A DNA stretch of 13,742 nt, from positions 1-13,742 of the forward strand of contig SKRP01000018.1 of NCBI GenBank assembly GCA_007118445.1. The letters run 5' to 3'. The notes beneath the pieces were generated by a model, which searched no databases, had not been told where the DNA came from, and saw nothing but the letters and a program-made list of their open reading frames with translations. This document shows positions 6,619-12,329 of this stretch, piece by piece (position 1 is the first letter of the stretch; every line of letters begins with the position of its first letter). A program made the translations under genes and the position numbers. The stretch comes from Natronohydrobacter sp. (GTDB lineage Bacteria; Pseudomonadota; Alphaproteobacteria; Rhodobacterales; Rhodobacteraceae).

Positions 6619-7053
6619 ATGCCTGAAACCTATCTCATTGCCTATGACGGCAGCGCGGCGAGTGATCGCGCGCTGAGTTTCGGGGCCGCACGGGCGCGCG
6701 CCTCCGAGGCGCGCCTGTTGCTGGCCCATGTACTGGAATGGTCGCCCTATTCCTTCCTCAGCGCCGAAGAAGTGGCCGAGCGCCACAAGCGGCGCAATGA
6801 CGAGGTGGGCCGCGCCAAGACGGTCATTCTGGACCCGGTGCGCAAGAGACTGACCAACGAGGGCTTGAGCGTTGAAACGGTGGTGCGCTACGGCCATGTC
6901 GCCGAGGTGCTGGGCGATCTGGCCAAGGAATTCGCGGCGACCCAGATCATTGTCGGGCGGACCGGCGAGAAAGGGTTGCAGGCCCGGCTGTTCGGCTCTG
7001 TGGCGGGCACGCTGGCGCAGGTGGCCCCGGTGCCCTGCACGATTGTTCCTTAA
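6619..7053 (+). CDS. Universal stress protein, UspA family
   Basis: This 144-residue single-domain Usp is a small cytoplasmic protein that in its ATP-binding subclass dimerises and acts as a nucleotide-sensing regulator. It begins ETYLIAYDGSAASDRAL, with the conserved Asp10 of the first strand. It ends with the nucleotide-binding pattern G-x2-G-x9-G-S: G113, G116, G126 and S127 in GRTGEKGLQARLFGSVA. The closing TLAQVAPVPCTIVP is typical of the family. The intact pattern places it with ATP-binding Usps rather than the non-binding E. coli UspA type. The start is well supported by AGGAGAGGA upstream. An amino-acid symporter gene begins 20 bp after its stop, so the two very likely share an mRNA. 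By analogy with TeaD and the TeaABC transporter, it may modulate that transporter; that is inference. Confidence 0.93.
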   Translation: MPETYLIAYDGSAASDRALSFGAARARASEARLLLAHVLEWSPYSFLSAEEVAERHKRRNDEVGRAKTVILDPVRKRLTNEGLSVETVVRYGHVAEVLGDLAKEFAATQIIVGRTGEKGLQARLFGSVAGTLAQVAPVPCTIVP

Positions 7054-7073
7054 TGGATTTCAGGAGAATTGAC

Positions 7074-8600
7074 ATGAAATACAGTTTCGCGGCGCTGGCC
7101 GCAGCAGCGCTGCTGGCAAGCCCGGCCCAGGCCTCGGTGGCCGAGCGCGTGGACGAGATTTTCGCGGCTTCGACCACCTGGTTCGTCAATCTGATCTTCG
7201 CCGATCTGCCCGGCACAGGGGTGCCCTGGATCGTGGGCTGGCTGGTTCTGGGGGCTTTGGTTTTCACCTTCTATTTCGGCTTCATTCAGGTGCGGGCCTT
7301 CGGCCATGCGCTGCAGATCGTGCGCGGGAAATATTCCGATCCGCGCGACGCAGGCGAGGTCAGCCCGTTTCAGGCCCTGACCGCCGCGCTGTCAGGCACA
7401 GTGGGCTTGGGCAATATCGCCGGTGTCGCTGTCGCTGTGTCCATCGGCGGCGCGGGCGCGACATTCTGGATGATCCTGGCCGGGCTTTTTGGCATGGCGA
7501 CCAAATTCACCGAATGTACGCTCGGCGTGAAATACCGCAATGAATACCCCGATGGCAGCGTCTCGGGCGGGCCGATGTATTACATCAAGAAAGGCTTTGC
7601 CGAACGCGGATTGCCGCTGGGCGGGTTCATGGCGGTGATGTTCTCGATTTTCTGCGTGCTGGGCGCGCTTGGCGGCGGGAACATGTTCCAGGCCAATCAG
7701 GCCGCCAGCCAGGTCGAAAGCGTGCTGGGGGTGCCGACATGGATCACCGGGCTGATCCTGTCAGGGATCGTGTTCATCGTGATCGTGGGCGGGATCAAAT
7801 CGATCGCGCGGGTGACGGAAAAGGTCGTGCCTTTCATGGGCGGCGGCTATTTTCTGGTCGGCATGGCGATCCTGATCCTGAACTGGGACATGATCGGCTG
7901 GGCCTTTGGCGAGATCATCCGCGGGGCGTTCACCGATACCGGGATTGTCGGCGGGATGATCGGGGCGATCATTCAGGGCTTCCGGCGCGCGGCGTTTTCC
8001 AATGAGGCCGGGATCGGCTCGGCGGCCATCGCGCATTCAGCCGTGCGCACCAAGGAGCCGGTGACCGAAGGTTTCGTGTCGCTGCTCGAGCCGTTCATCG
8101 ACACTGTGATCATCTGCACCATGACCGCGCTTGTGATCATCATTACCCAGCAATTGCTGATCGACGCCAATACGGGGTTGTATATCCTCGATGAAAATGG
8201 CCGGATCGCCAATGCCGAAGGCGTGGGCGCAGGCGTGCCGCTGACCTCTGCAGCCTTCGGGGCAGCGTTCTCATGGGCGCCTTATGCACTGTCGCTGGCG
8301 GTGTTCCTGTTCGCCTTCTCGACGATGCTGACCTGGTCCTATTACGGGATGAAAGCCTGGACCTATATGTTCGGCGAAGGCGAGACGAAGGAGCTGGTCT
8401 TCAAGCTGATCTTCTGCTTCTTCATCTTCGTGGGGGCGGTGTCGAGCCTGAATGCCGTGATCGATTTCTCGGATGCGGCGCTGTTCTCGATGGCGATCTT
8501 CAACATCATCGCGCTGTATTTCCTGATGCCGATCGTCAAGCGTGAGCTGAACAGCTATCTGCTGCGGCTGAAATCAGGGCAGATCAAGGCGTATAAGTAA
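7074..8600 (+). CDS. Alanine/glycine:cation symporter (AGCS family)
   Basis: This 508-residue inner-membrane transporter takes up alanine, glycine or a related small amino acid with Na+ (or H+). Family motifs are clear: AALSGTVGLGNIAGVAVAVS (105-124) followed by GGAGATFWMILAGLFGMATKF (125-145), which corresponds to the Na:alanine symporter signature. GGPMYYI is at 165-171, and GFRRAAFSNEAGIGSAAIAHSA at 302-323. At least ten hydrophobic segments follow one another to the C-terminus. The first 20 residues look like a signal peptide ending AQA before Ser21, which is not universal in the family. The start is the ATG at 7074, with AGGAGA seven bases upstream; the in-frame ATG at 7053 overlaps the uspA stop and lacks a good site. 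It is probably the second gene of a uspA operon, closed by the palindrome at 8618. The substrate cannot be fixed from sequence alone. Confidence 0.93.
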   Translation: MKYSFAALAAAALLASPAQASVAERVDEIFAASTTWFVNLIFADLPGTGVPWIVGWLVLGALVFTFYFGFIQVRAFGHALQIVRGKYSDPRDAGEVSPFQALTAALSGTVGLGNIAGVAVAVSIGGAGATFWMILAGLFGMATKFTECTLGVKYRNEYPDGSVSGGPMYYIKKGFAERGLPLGGFMAVMFSIFCVLGALGGGNMFQANQAASQVESVLGVPTWITGLILSGIVFIVIVGGIKSIARVTEKVVPFMGGGYFLVGMAILILNWDMIGWAFGEIIRGAFTDTGIVGGMIGAIIQGFRRAAFSNEAGIGSAAIAHSAVRTKEPVTEGFVSLLEPFIDTVIICTMTALVIIITQQLLIDANTGLYILDENGRIANAEGVGAGVPLTSAAFGAAFSWAPYALSLAVFLFAFSTMLTWSYYGMKAWTYMFGEGETKELVFKLIFCFFIFVGAVSSLNAVIDFSDAALFSMAIFNIIALYFLMPIVKRELNSYLLRLKSGQIKAYK

Positions 8601-8617
8601 GCGCCTGTAACAAGCTT

Positions 8618-8647
8618 GTAGGGTGCGTGGCGCGCCACGCACCCTAC
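8618..8647. terminator. Perfect 30-bp palindrome, bidirectional terminator, copy 2 of a repeated element
   Basis: GTAGGGTGCGTGGCG is followed immediately by its exact reverse complement, giving a perfect 30-bp palindrome with no spacer. It lies 17 bases past the symporter stop and 24 bases from the stop of the convergent LysR gene. Its outer 13 bases equal the left arm of the hairpin at 4500-4528. As RNA it would fold with a short central loop from CGCG. No long T-tract follows, so termination is inferred from position. Confidence 0.7.
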
Positions 8648-8671
8648 GTGTCCCGGGGTGCGCGGCCCGTC

Positions 8672-9538
8672 TCATGCAGCCAGAGCACGGCGCGCCCAAC
8701 CATCGCGCATCGCCTCTGCCAGCGCGATGATACCCGGCGCAGTCTCGTTCTCGTGCAGATAGAGGTTGATCTTCTGGCGTGTCAGCGCAGGCAGCGCCCC
8801 GCCATGTTCGATCCGTTCGGTGCTGTCCGGCTCTGTCCCTGCCAGCAGCGTATGCACGGCCATGTCGCAGGTCACCGCCGCTTCCAGCGTCCGGTCGGAT
8901 TCGCTCTCGACCGCCGCCACCCAGGCAATATCGGCCTTGTCCAGCGCGCGGATGACGCCGGCCCGAAAAGCGCAATAGCGCCCGACCGCCAGCCGCAGGG
9001 GCCGTTCCTGCCAGCATGTGCCGCCGCGCGCCCCGATCCAGACCAGATCGCGCTCGCAGAGCGTCTCGGCCTCGGGCGGGCAGATATCCTCGGTGGTCAG
9101 GATCAGATCGCAGCCGCCCTCGCGAAAGAGCTGCAGCGCATTCTGCGTATGCGTCGCCTGCAACTGCACCTTCATCCGCGGATAGGCGCGCTGAAACGCC
9201 TGCAGAATCGGCGGAATGACCGGTGTGACGATGTCGTAGGGCACGGCCAGCCGGATTTCCCCCGACAGATCCGCATCGGTCAGCCGACCCACCAACTCGT
9301 CATTCAGCGCCAGCATCCGGCGCGCATAGGAGATCAGCTGCTCGCCCGCAGCCGTGGGCAGCATAGCGCGGCCGCGGCGTTCGAACAGCGCGAGGCCAAG
9401 ACTGTCCTCCAGCCGCTTGATCTGCATGGACACAGCCGATTGCGTCAGGTTCAGAACGCTGGCCGCACGGGTGACACCGCCCTGATCCTGCACCGCCAGA
9501 ACCGCACGCAGGGCCGTCATGTCGAGATTGCGCTTCAT
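8672..9538 (-). CDS. LysR-type transcriptional regulator
   Basis: This 288-residue LysR-family regulator binds DNA as a tetramer and responds to a small-molecule effector. The N-terminal winged helix-turn-helix covers about residues 5-64, with the recognition region VTRAASVLNLTQSAVSMQIK (22-41) and the wing LFERRGRAMLPTAAGE. After the linker helix (65-90), the effector-binding domain starts at about 93 (GEIRLAVPYDIVTPVIPP) and runs to the end. The layout and the LNDELVGRL-to-G-x-I-R-L transition recall the LrhA/HexA-like subgroup, though this is only an impression. The start ATG (9536-9538) has no strong Shine-Dalgarno; Met7 is an alternative. It is convergent with the symporter gene and divergent from the small gene at 9663, so by the usual LysR arrangement the divergent gene or itself is the likeliest target. 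The effector is unknown. Confidence 0.92.
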   Translation of the reverse strand: MKRNLDMTALRAVLAVQDQGGVTRAASVLNLTQSAVSMQIKRLEDSLGLALFERRGRAMLPTAAGEQLISYARRMLALNDELVGRLTDADLSGEIRLAVPYDIVTPVIPPILQAFQRAYPRMKVQLQATHTQNALQLFREGGCDLILTTEDICPPEAETLCERDLVWIGARGGTCWQERPLRLAVGRYCAFRAGVIRALDKADIAWVAAVESESDRTLEAAVTCDMAVHTLLAGTEPDSTERIEHGGALPALTRQKINLYLHENETAPGIIALAEAMRDGWARRALAA

Positions 9539-9596
9539 ATCACAATACCTGATCCATCACATCAAGAACATTCGTTTTCATTGTGGGTCATGGGGC

Positions 9597-9635
9597 TGTA
9601 AATATCAAGGATGGAAATGCCATCCGGGATTTACA
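9597..9635. promoter_or_regulatory. Nested dyad between lysR-type gene and small unknown gene
   Basis: Two near-concentric inverted repeats are present: outer arms TGTAAAT (9597-9603) and ATTTACA (9629-9635), and inner arms GGATGG (9609-9614) and CCATCC (9620-9625) around AAATG. Both are perfect and their centres differ by one base. The site is 27 bases upstream of the small gene and 58 bases from the LysR start. That suits an operator for the divergent regulator, or a leader hairpin of the small gene. Confidence 0.5.
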
Positions 9636-9662
9636 TTACGATACATGAAGAAAGGGCACCCC

Positions 9663-9872
9663 ATGCTGCGCGCGAATCTTCTGCCCCTGAGGGCGATTCT
9701 TTACGGGTCTGACAAGGCTTTGCTGTCACAGTTCAGCGCCGTGACACGCGCAGGTCAACAGCAGGCGCCGCGCGACCAGCGCGCCTGCGCGGATATGCCC
9801 GGCACTTGCATTGCCGAGGCGCGCGATGCTGCACGCCGCGCCTGGAATGCGCCGGGGCATTGGCTTGAATGA
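9663..9872 (+). CDS. Small hypothetical protein, 69 residues
   Basis: I do not recognise this protein. It reads MLRANLLPLRAILYGSDKAL at the start. It then has a polar, Arg/Gln/Ala-rich middle with two cysteines (42 and 49) and ends RRAWNAPGHWLE. There is no convincing signal peptide or membrane span; the first 14 residues are mildly hydrophobic and basic. Support for a real gene: AAAGGG lies six bases before the ATG, codon third positions are mostly G/C like its neighbours, and a hairpin with TTTTT follows the stop. It is also divergent from a LysR gene across a structured intergenic region. An in-frame ATG at 9645 has no ribosome site. It could alternatively be a remnant or a leader transcript. 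Coding status is likely but not certain. Confidence 0.6.
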   Translation: MLRANLLPLRAILYGSDKALLSQFSAVTRAGQQQAPRDQRACADMPGTCIAEARDAARRAWNAPGHWLE

Positions 9873-9876
9873 CTGC

Positions 9877-9904
9877 GCCGCTCACCCGGGTCAGGCGGCT
9901 TTTT
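9877..9904 (+). terminator. Terminator of the small gene, overlapping the 3' end of pmtA
   Basis: GCCGC (9877-9881) pairs with GCGGC (9895-9899), followed directly by TTTTT. The 13-nt loop contains CCCGGG. The right arm and T-tract lie within the last codons of the convergent pmtA gene. The stem is short (5 bp, extendable by one pair across a bulged G), so strength is moderate. Confidence 0.55.
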
Positions 9905-10508
9905 CCATCCGCAGGAAGGTAAACAGCCCCAGCGCGGTCAGCGGTTTTTCTTCAATCAGCTGCAGGTCCTGAACCCCGAGCACGCGGGTTTTCGGGAAGT
10001 TGGAATGCCAGCCGAGATAATCCGCAAACGGGGCGAATTTGCGCTCGAACCAGGCCAGCCAGCCCTCGTCGCGGGCGAAATGATTGACCAGCAGGATCTG
10101 CCCGCCCGGTTTGCAGACCCGCGCCATTTCCGCCATCACCTGTTCCGGGTCGGGCACGACCGAGATCAGATGCATCGCGACAACGGTGTCAAAACTGTTA
10201 TCGGGGAAATCGAGCTGCCGCGCATCCATCTGCCGCAAATCGGTGACATGGGTCAGGTTTTCCTCAGTCACCTTGGCGCGGGCGCGCCCGAGCATATCCT
10301 CGGAAAAATCGATGCCGGTGACCTGCACATTGCCCTTGTAGTAGGGCAGCGCCAGGCCAGTCCCGACCCCCACTTCCAGCACCTTGCCGCCGGTTTCATT
10401 GACCACTTTGGTCGCGTGGCGTCGCCCGGCATGGGTGATCCGCCCGAAGGTCATGTCATAGACAGGCGCCCAGCGGCGATAGCTTGTTGTAATGGCTTCC
10501 GGTTTCAC
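9891..10508 (-). CDS. pmtA: Phosphatidylethanolamine N-methyltransferase, Rhodobacter type
   Basis: PmtA methylates phosphatidylethanolamine to phosphatidylcholine using S-adenosylmethionine, at the inner face of the membrane. The 205-residue soluble class I methyltransferase has the N-terminal signature TTSYRRWAPVYDMTFGR (7-23), known from Rhodobacter sphaeroides-type PmtA. It has SAM motif I VLEVGVGTG (43-51), the acidic post-I region GIDFSEDML (65-73), DNSFDTVV (103-110) and the loop CKPGGQILLVNHF (132-144). The length matches the roughly 200-residue Rhodobacter enzyme. The start chosen is a GTG (10506-10508) with GGGG seven bases upstream. The frame stays open to an ATG at 10587-10589, but that would put the upstream dyad inside the gene and add 27 unrelated residues. 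It lies downstream of the erpA-like gene on the same strand, with an operator-like dyad before it, so it is probably its own unit. It is convergent with the small gene. Confidence 0.88.
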   Translation of the reverse strand: MKPEAITTSYRRWAPVYDMTFGRITHAGRRHATKVVNETGGKVLEVGVGTGLALPYYKGNVQVTGIDFSEDMLGRARAKVTEENLTHVTDLRQMDARQLDFPDNSFDTVVAMHLISVVPDPEQVMAEMARVCKPGGQILLVNHFARDEGWLAWFERKFAPFADYLGWHSNFPKTRVLGVQDLQLIEEKPLTALGLFTFLRMEKAA

Positions 10509-10545
10509 ACATGCACCCCATCTTTGCTTTCGCGTGATGTGATGC

Positions 10546-10568
10546 TTTATTGACTGGCGGTCAATAAA
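10546..10568. promoter_or_regulatory. Perfect operator-like dyad upstream of pmtA
   Basis: TTTATTGAC-TGGCG-GTCAATAAA is a perfect inverted repeat with 9-bp arms and a 5-bp centre, 38 bases upstream of the pmtA GTG. The half-site TTGAC with its mirror GTCAA is the style of TetR-family operators, and on the minus strand it contains a -35-like TTGACC. A repressor bound here would cover the promoter. No TetR gene lies in this window. Confidence 0.6.
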
Positions 10569-10616
10569 AACCAGCGATTTTCGGGGCAAAAACTCCGTGA
10601 TGCCTGCGCGCGCAGC

Positions 10617-10955
10617 TTACATCGAGAAAGATATGCCACACCCGCAACTCGAAGAGACATTGGGGTTGTCGATCACAAAGCGCGCGCCGATCAGTTCTTC
10701 GGTGAAATCGATCACCGCATCTTGCAGGAAAGGCAGCGACACCGGGTCGATCAGGACCTGATGGCCGGCCTTTTCCAGCACCAGATCATCCGCAGCAGGC
10801 TCGTCGAAACGGATATCATACTGAAACCCCGAACAGCCGCCGCCATTCACGGCCACACGCAGGGCCTTGACCTCGCCGGTATCTTCGGCAATCTCGGCCA
10901 GACGGGCAAAGGCACGGTCACTTACTCGCGGGGGCAGGGTCAGGGTCGATGACAT
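10617..10955 (-). CDS. erpA: A-type iron-sulfur cluster carrier/insertion protein (ErpA/IscA family)
   Basis: This 112-residue protein accepts Fe-S clusters from the scaffold machinery and passes them to target apoproteins in the cytosol. The three ligand cysteines are present: Cys41 in NGGGCSGFQY, and Cys104 and Cys106 in SSSCGCGISF. The family core IDPVSLPFLQDAVIDF leads into FVIDNPNVSSSCGCG. Length and spacing match ErpA/IscA/SufA. The choice of ErpA over IscA or SufA rests on the isolated position, away from isc or suf operons, next to a dGTPase gene, an arrangement I recall from Rhodobacteraceae. The start is the ATG at 10953-10955, with only a weak GGA upstream; in-frame GTG and TTG codons just before it are alternatives. 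It is divergent from the dgt-like gene with 78 bp between them. A much longer open frame extends upstream, but it runs antisense to dgt and is not coding. Confidence 0.92.
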   Translation of the reverse strand: MSSTLTLPPRVSDRAFARLAEIAEDTGEVKALRVAVNGGGCSGFQYDIRFDEPAADDLVLEKAGHQVLIDPVSLPFLQDAVIDFTEELIGARFVIDNPNVSSSCGCGISFSM

Positions 10956-10990
10956 CAACACGCATCCAATTCTGATAACTTCGCTCGGAA

Positions 10991-10996
10991 TATAGT
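10991..10996 (+). promoter_or_regulatory. -10 element candidate for dgt
   Basis: TATAGT, a five-of-six match to TATAAT, lies 37 bases upstream of the dgt start in the erpA-dgt divergent gap. The upstream hexamer at a suitable distance (TTCTGA, spacer 15) is poor, so only the -10 is proposed. Confidence 0.4.
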
Positions 10997-11033
10997 CTGA
11001 AACGCGGCCTGCGACAAGATGACGGGAGAAATC

Positions 11034-12248
11034 ATGCTCAAAGCCTATGCCACGCGCCCCGACGACTCGCGCGGACGGCAGCATCGCGAGGCGATGAGCA
11101 CTTTCCGCTCGCCCTATCAGCGCGACCGCGACCGGATCATCCATTCCTCGGCCTTTCGTCGCCTGAAACACAAGACGCAGGTGTTCATCGAGCATGAGGG
11201 CGACTATTACCGCACCCGGCTGACCCATTCCATCGAGGTCGCGCAGGTCGCGCGCACACTGGCCGGAGCGCTGGGGCTGAACACGGATCTGGCGGAAGCG
11301 ATTGCGCTGGCGCATGATCTGGGCCATCCGCCTTTCGGGCATACCGGCGAGGATGCGCTCTGTGATCTGATGGCCCCCCATGGCGGGTTCGACCATAACG
11401 CCCAGGCGCTGCGGATCGTCACCAGCCTGGAGCGGCATTACGCGGATTTCGACGGGCTGAACCTGACATGGGAAACGCTCGAAGGCATCGCCAAGCATAA
11501 CGGGCCAGTGACGGACCGCGACGGGCATCCGCTCAAGGGTGAAGCGATCCCTTACGCATTGGTCGAGTGCAATGCAGGTTTCGATCTGGAGCTTTCGGGC
11601 TATGCCAGCGCCGAAGCGCAGGTCGCCGCGATTGCCGATGACATTGCCTATAACCACCATGATCTGCATGACGGGCTGCGCTCGCGCCTGTTCACCGAAG
11701 AGGATCTTATGGACCTGCCCATCACCGGCCCGGCCTTCGCCGAGGTGGACCGGCTCTATCCGGGGCTGGAGCCGATGCGGCGCAGGCATGAGGCGCTGCG
11801 CCGTGTCTTCGGGGTGATGGTCGAGGATGTGCTGCTCGTCGCGGGCACCCGGCTGGGACCGGCGGATCTGACCTGCGCGCAGGATATCCGCGATCTGCGG
11901 CTGAAGATCATCCGCTTTTCGGACCGGCTGTTCCGCGAATTGAAGGTGATCCGGCAGTTTCTGTTCACGCATATGTATCGCGCGCCCTCGGTCGTGGCGA
12001 TGCGGGCGCGGGTCACGGGGATGGTGCGCGATCTGTTCCCGCTTTATCTGGCGCAGCCGGAACTGCTGCCCGGGGAATGGCGGCGCGATGTCGAGGCCGC
12101 GCGCTCCGAGACAGAACTCGCGCGGATCGTGGCGGATTATGTCTCGGGCATGACCGACCGGTTCGCGATTCAGGAACATGCCCGGCTGGTGCTGCGCGAG
12201 GGGGGACGGCCCTTGGACCCCATCGAGGGGTCCGCGGGCCGGCGCTGA
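11034..12248 (+). CDS. dgt: Deoxyguanosinetriphosphate triphosphohydrolase-like protein (HD domain)
   Basis: This enzyme family hydrolyses dNTPs to deoxynucleoside plus triphosphate, and so helps set dNTP pools. The 404-residue protein carries the N-terminal signature SPYQRDRDRIIHSSAFRRLKHKTQVF (26-51), split by the arginines that bind nucleotide. The metal-binding HD site is H65 (TRLTHS), H94-D95 (AHDLGHPPFGHTGE) and D203 (ADDIAYNHHD), so the core residues are complete. Proteins of this shorter subgroup are usually annotated dGTPase-like, because substrate specificity among homologues varies and may need allosteric dNTP. The start is the ATG at 11034, with GGGAG six bases upstream; the in-frame ATG at 11019 lacks a site. 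It is divergent from the erpA-like gene and 81 bp before the PLP-enzyme gene, with no clear terminator between, so they may be co-transcribed. Confidence 0.93.
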   Translation: MLKAYATRPDDSRGRQHREAMSTFRSPYQRDRDRIIHSSAFRRLKHKTQVFIEHEGDYYRTRLTHSIEVAQVARTLAGALGLNTDLAEAIALAHDLGHPPFGHTGEDALCDLMAPHGGFDHNAQALRIVTSLERHYADFDGLNLTWETLEGIAKHNGPVTDRDGHPLKGEAIPYALVECNAGFDLELSGYASAEAQVAAIADDIAYNHHDLHDGLRSRLFTEEDLMDLPITGPAFAEVDRLYPGLEPMRRRHEALRRVFGVMVEDVLLVAGTRLGPADLTCAQDIRDLRLKIIRFSDRLFRELKVIRQFLFTHMYRAPSVVAMRARVTGMVRDLFPLYLAQPELLPGEWRRDVEAARSETELARIVADYVSGMTDRFAIQEHARLVLREGGRPLDPIEGSAGRR

Positions 12249-12329
12249 AGCGCGGGCCATGCCGCAAGGGCAGTCCGGGCCAGCCACCGGGCAAACAGTT
12301 TCGGGCAGAAAGTTTCAGGAGAGCAAGAA

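Noticed and set aside
10604..10615. CTGCGCGCGCAG palindrome after the ErpA-type gene as a terminator
   Set aside because: The GC-only alternating sequence is common by chance here, the loop would be tiny, and the T-run on the minus strand starts several bases too late.
10956..12287. Apparent 444-residue N-terminal extension of the ErpA-type protein
   Set aside because: The frame is open only because it runs antisense to dgt. Its composition is non-natural, and the family protein is complete from the ATG at 10955.
12249..12329. SAM-sensing riboswitch before the Cys/Met PLP gene
   Set aside because: The gap is 81 bases and I could find neither SAM-II nor SAM/SAH consensus features.
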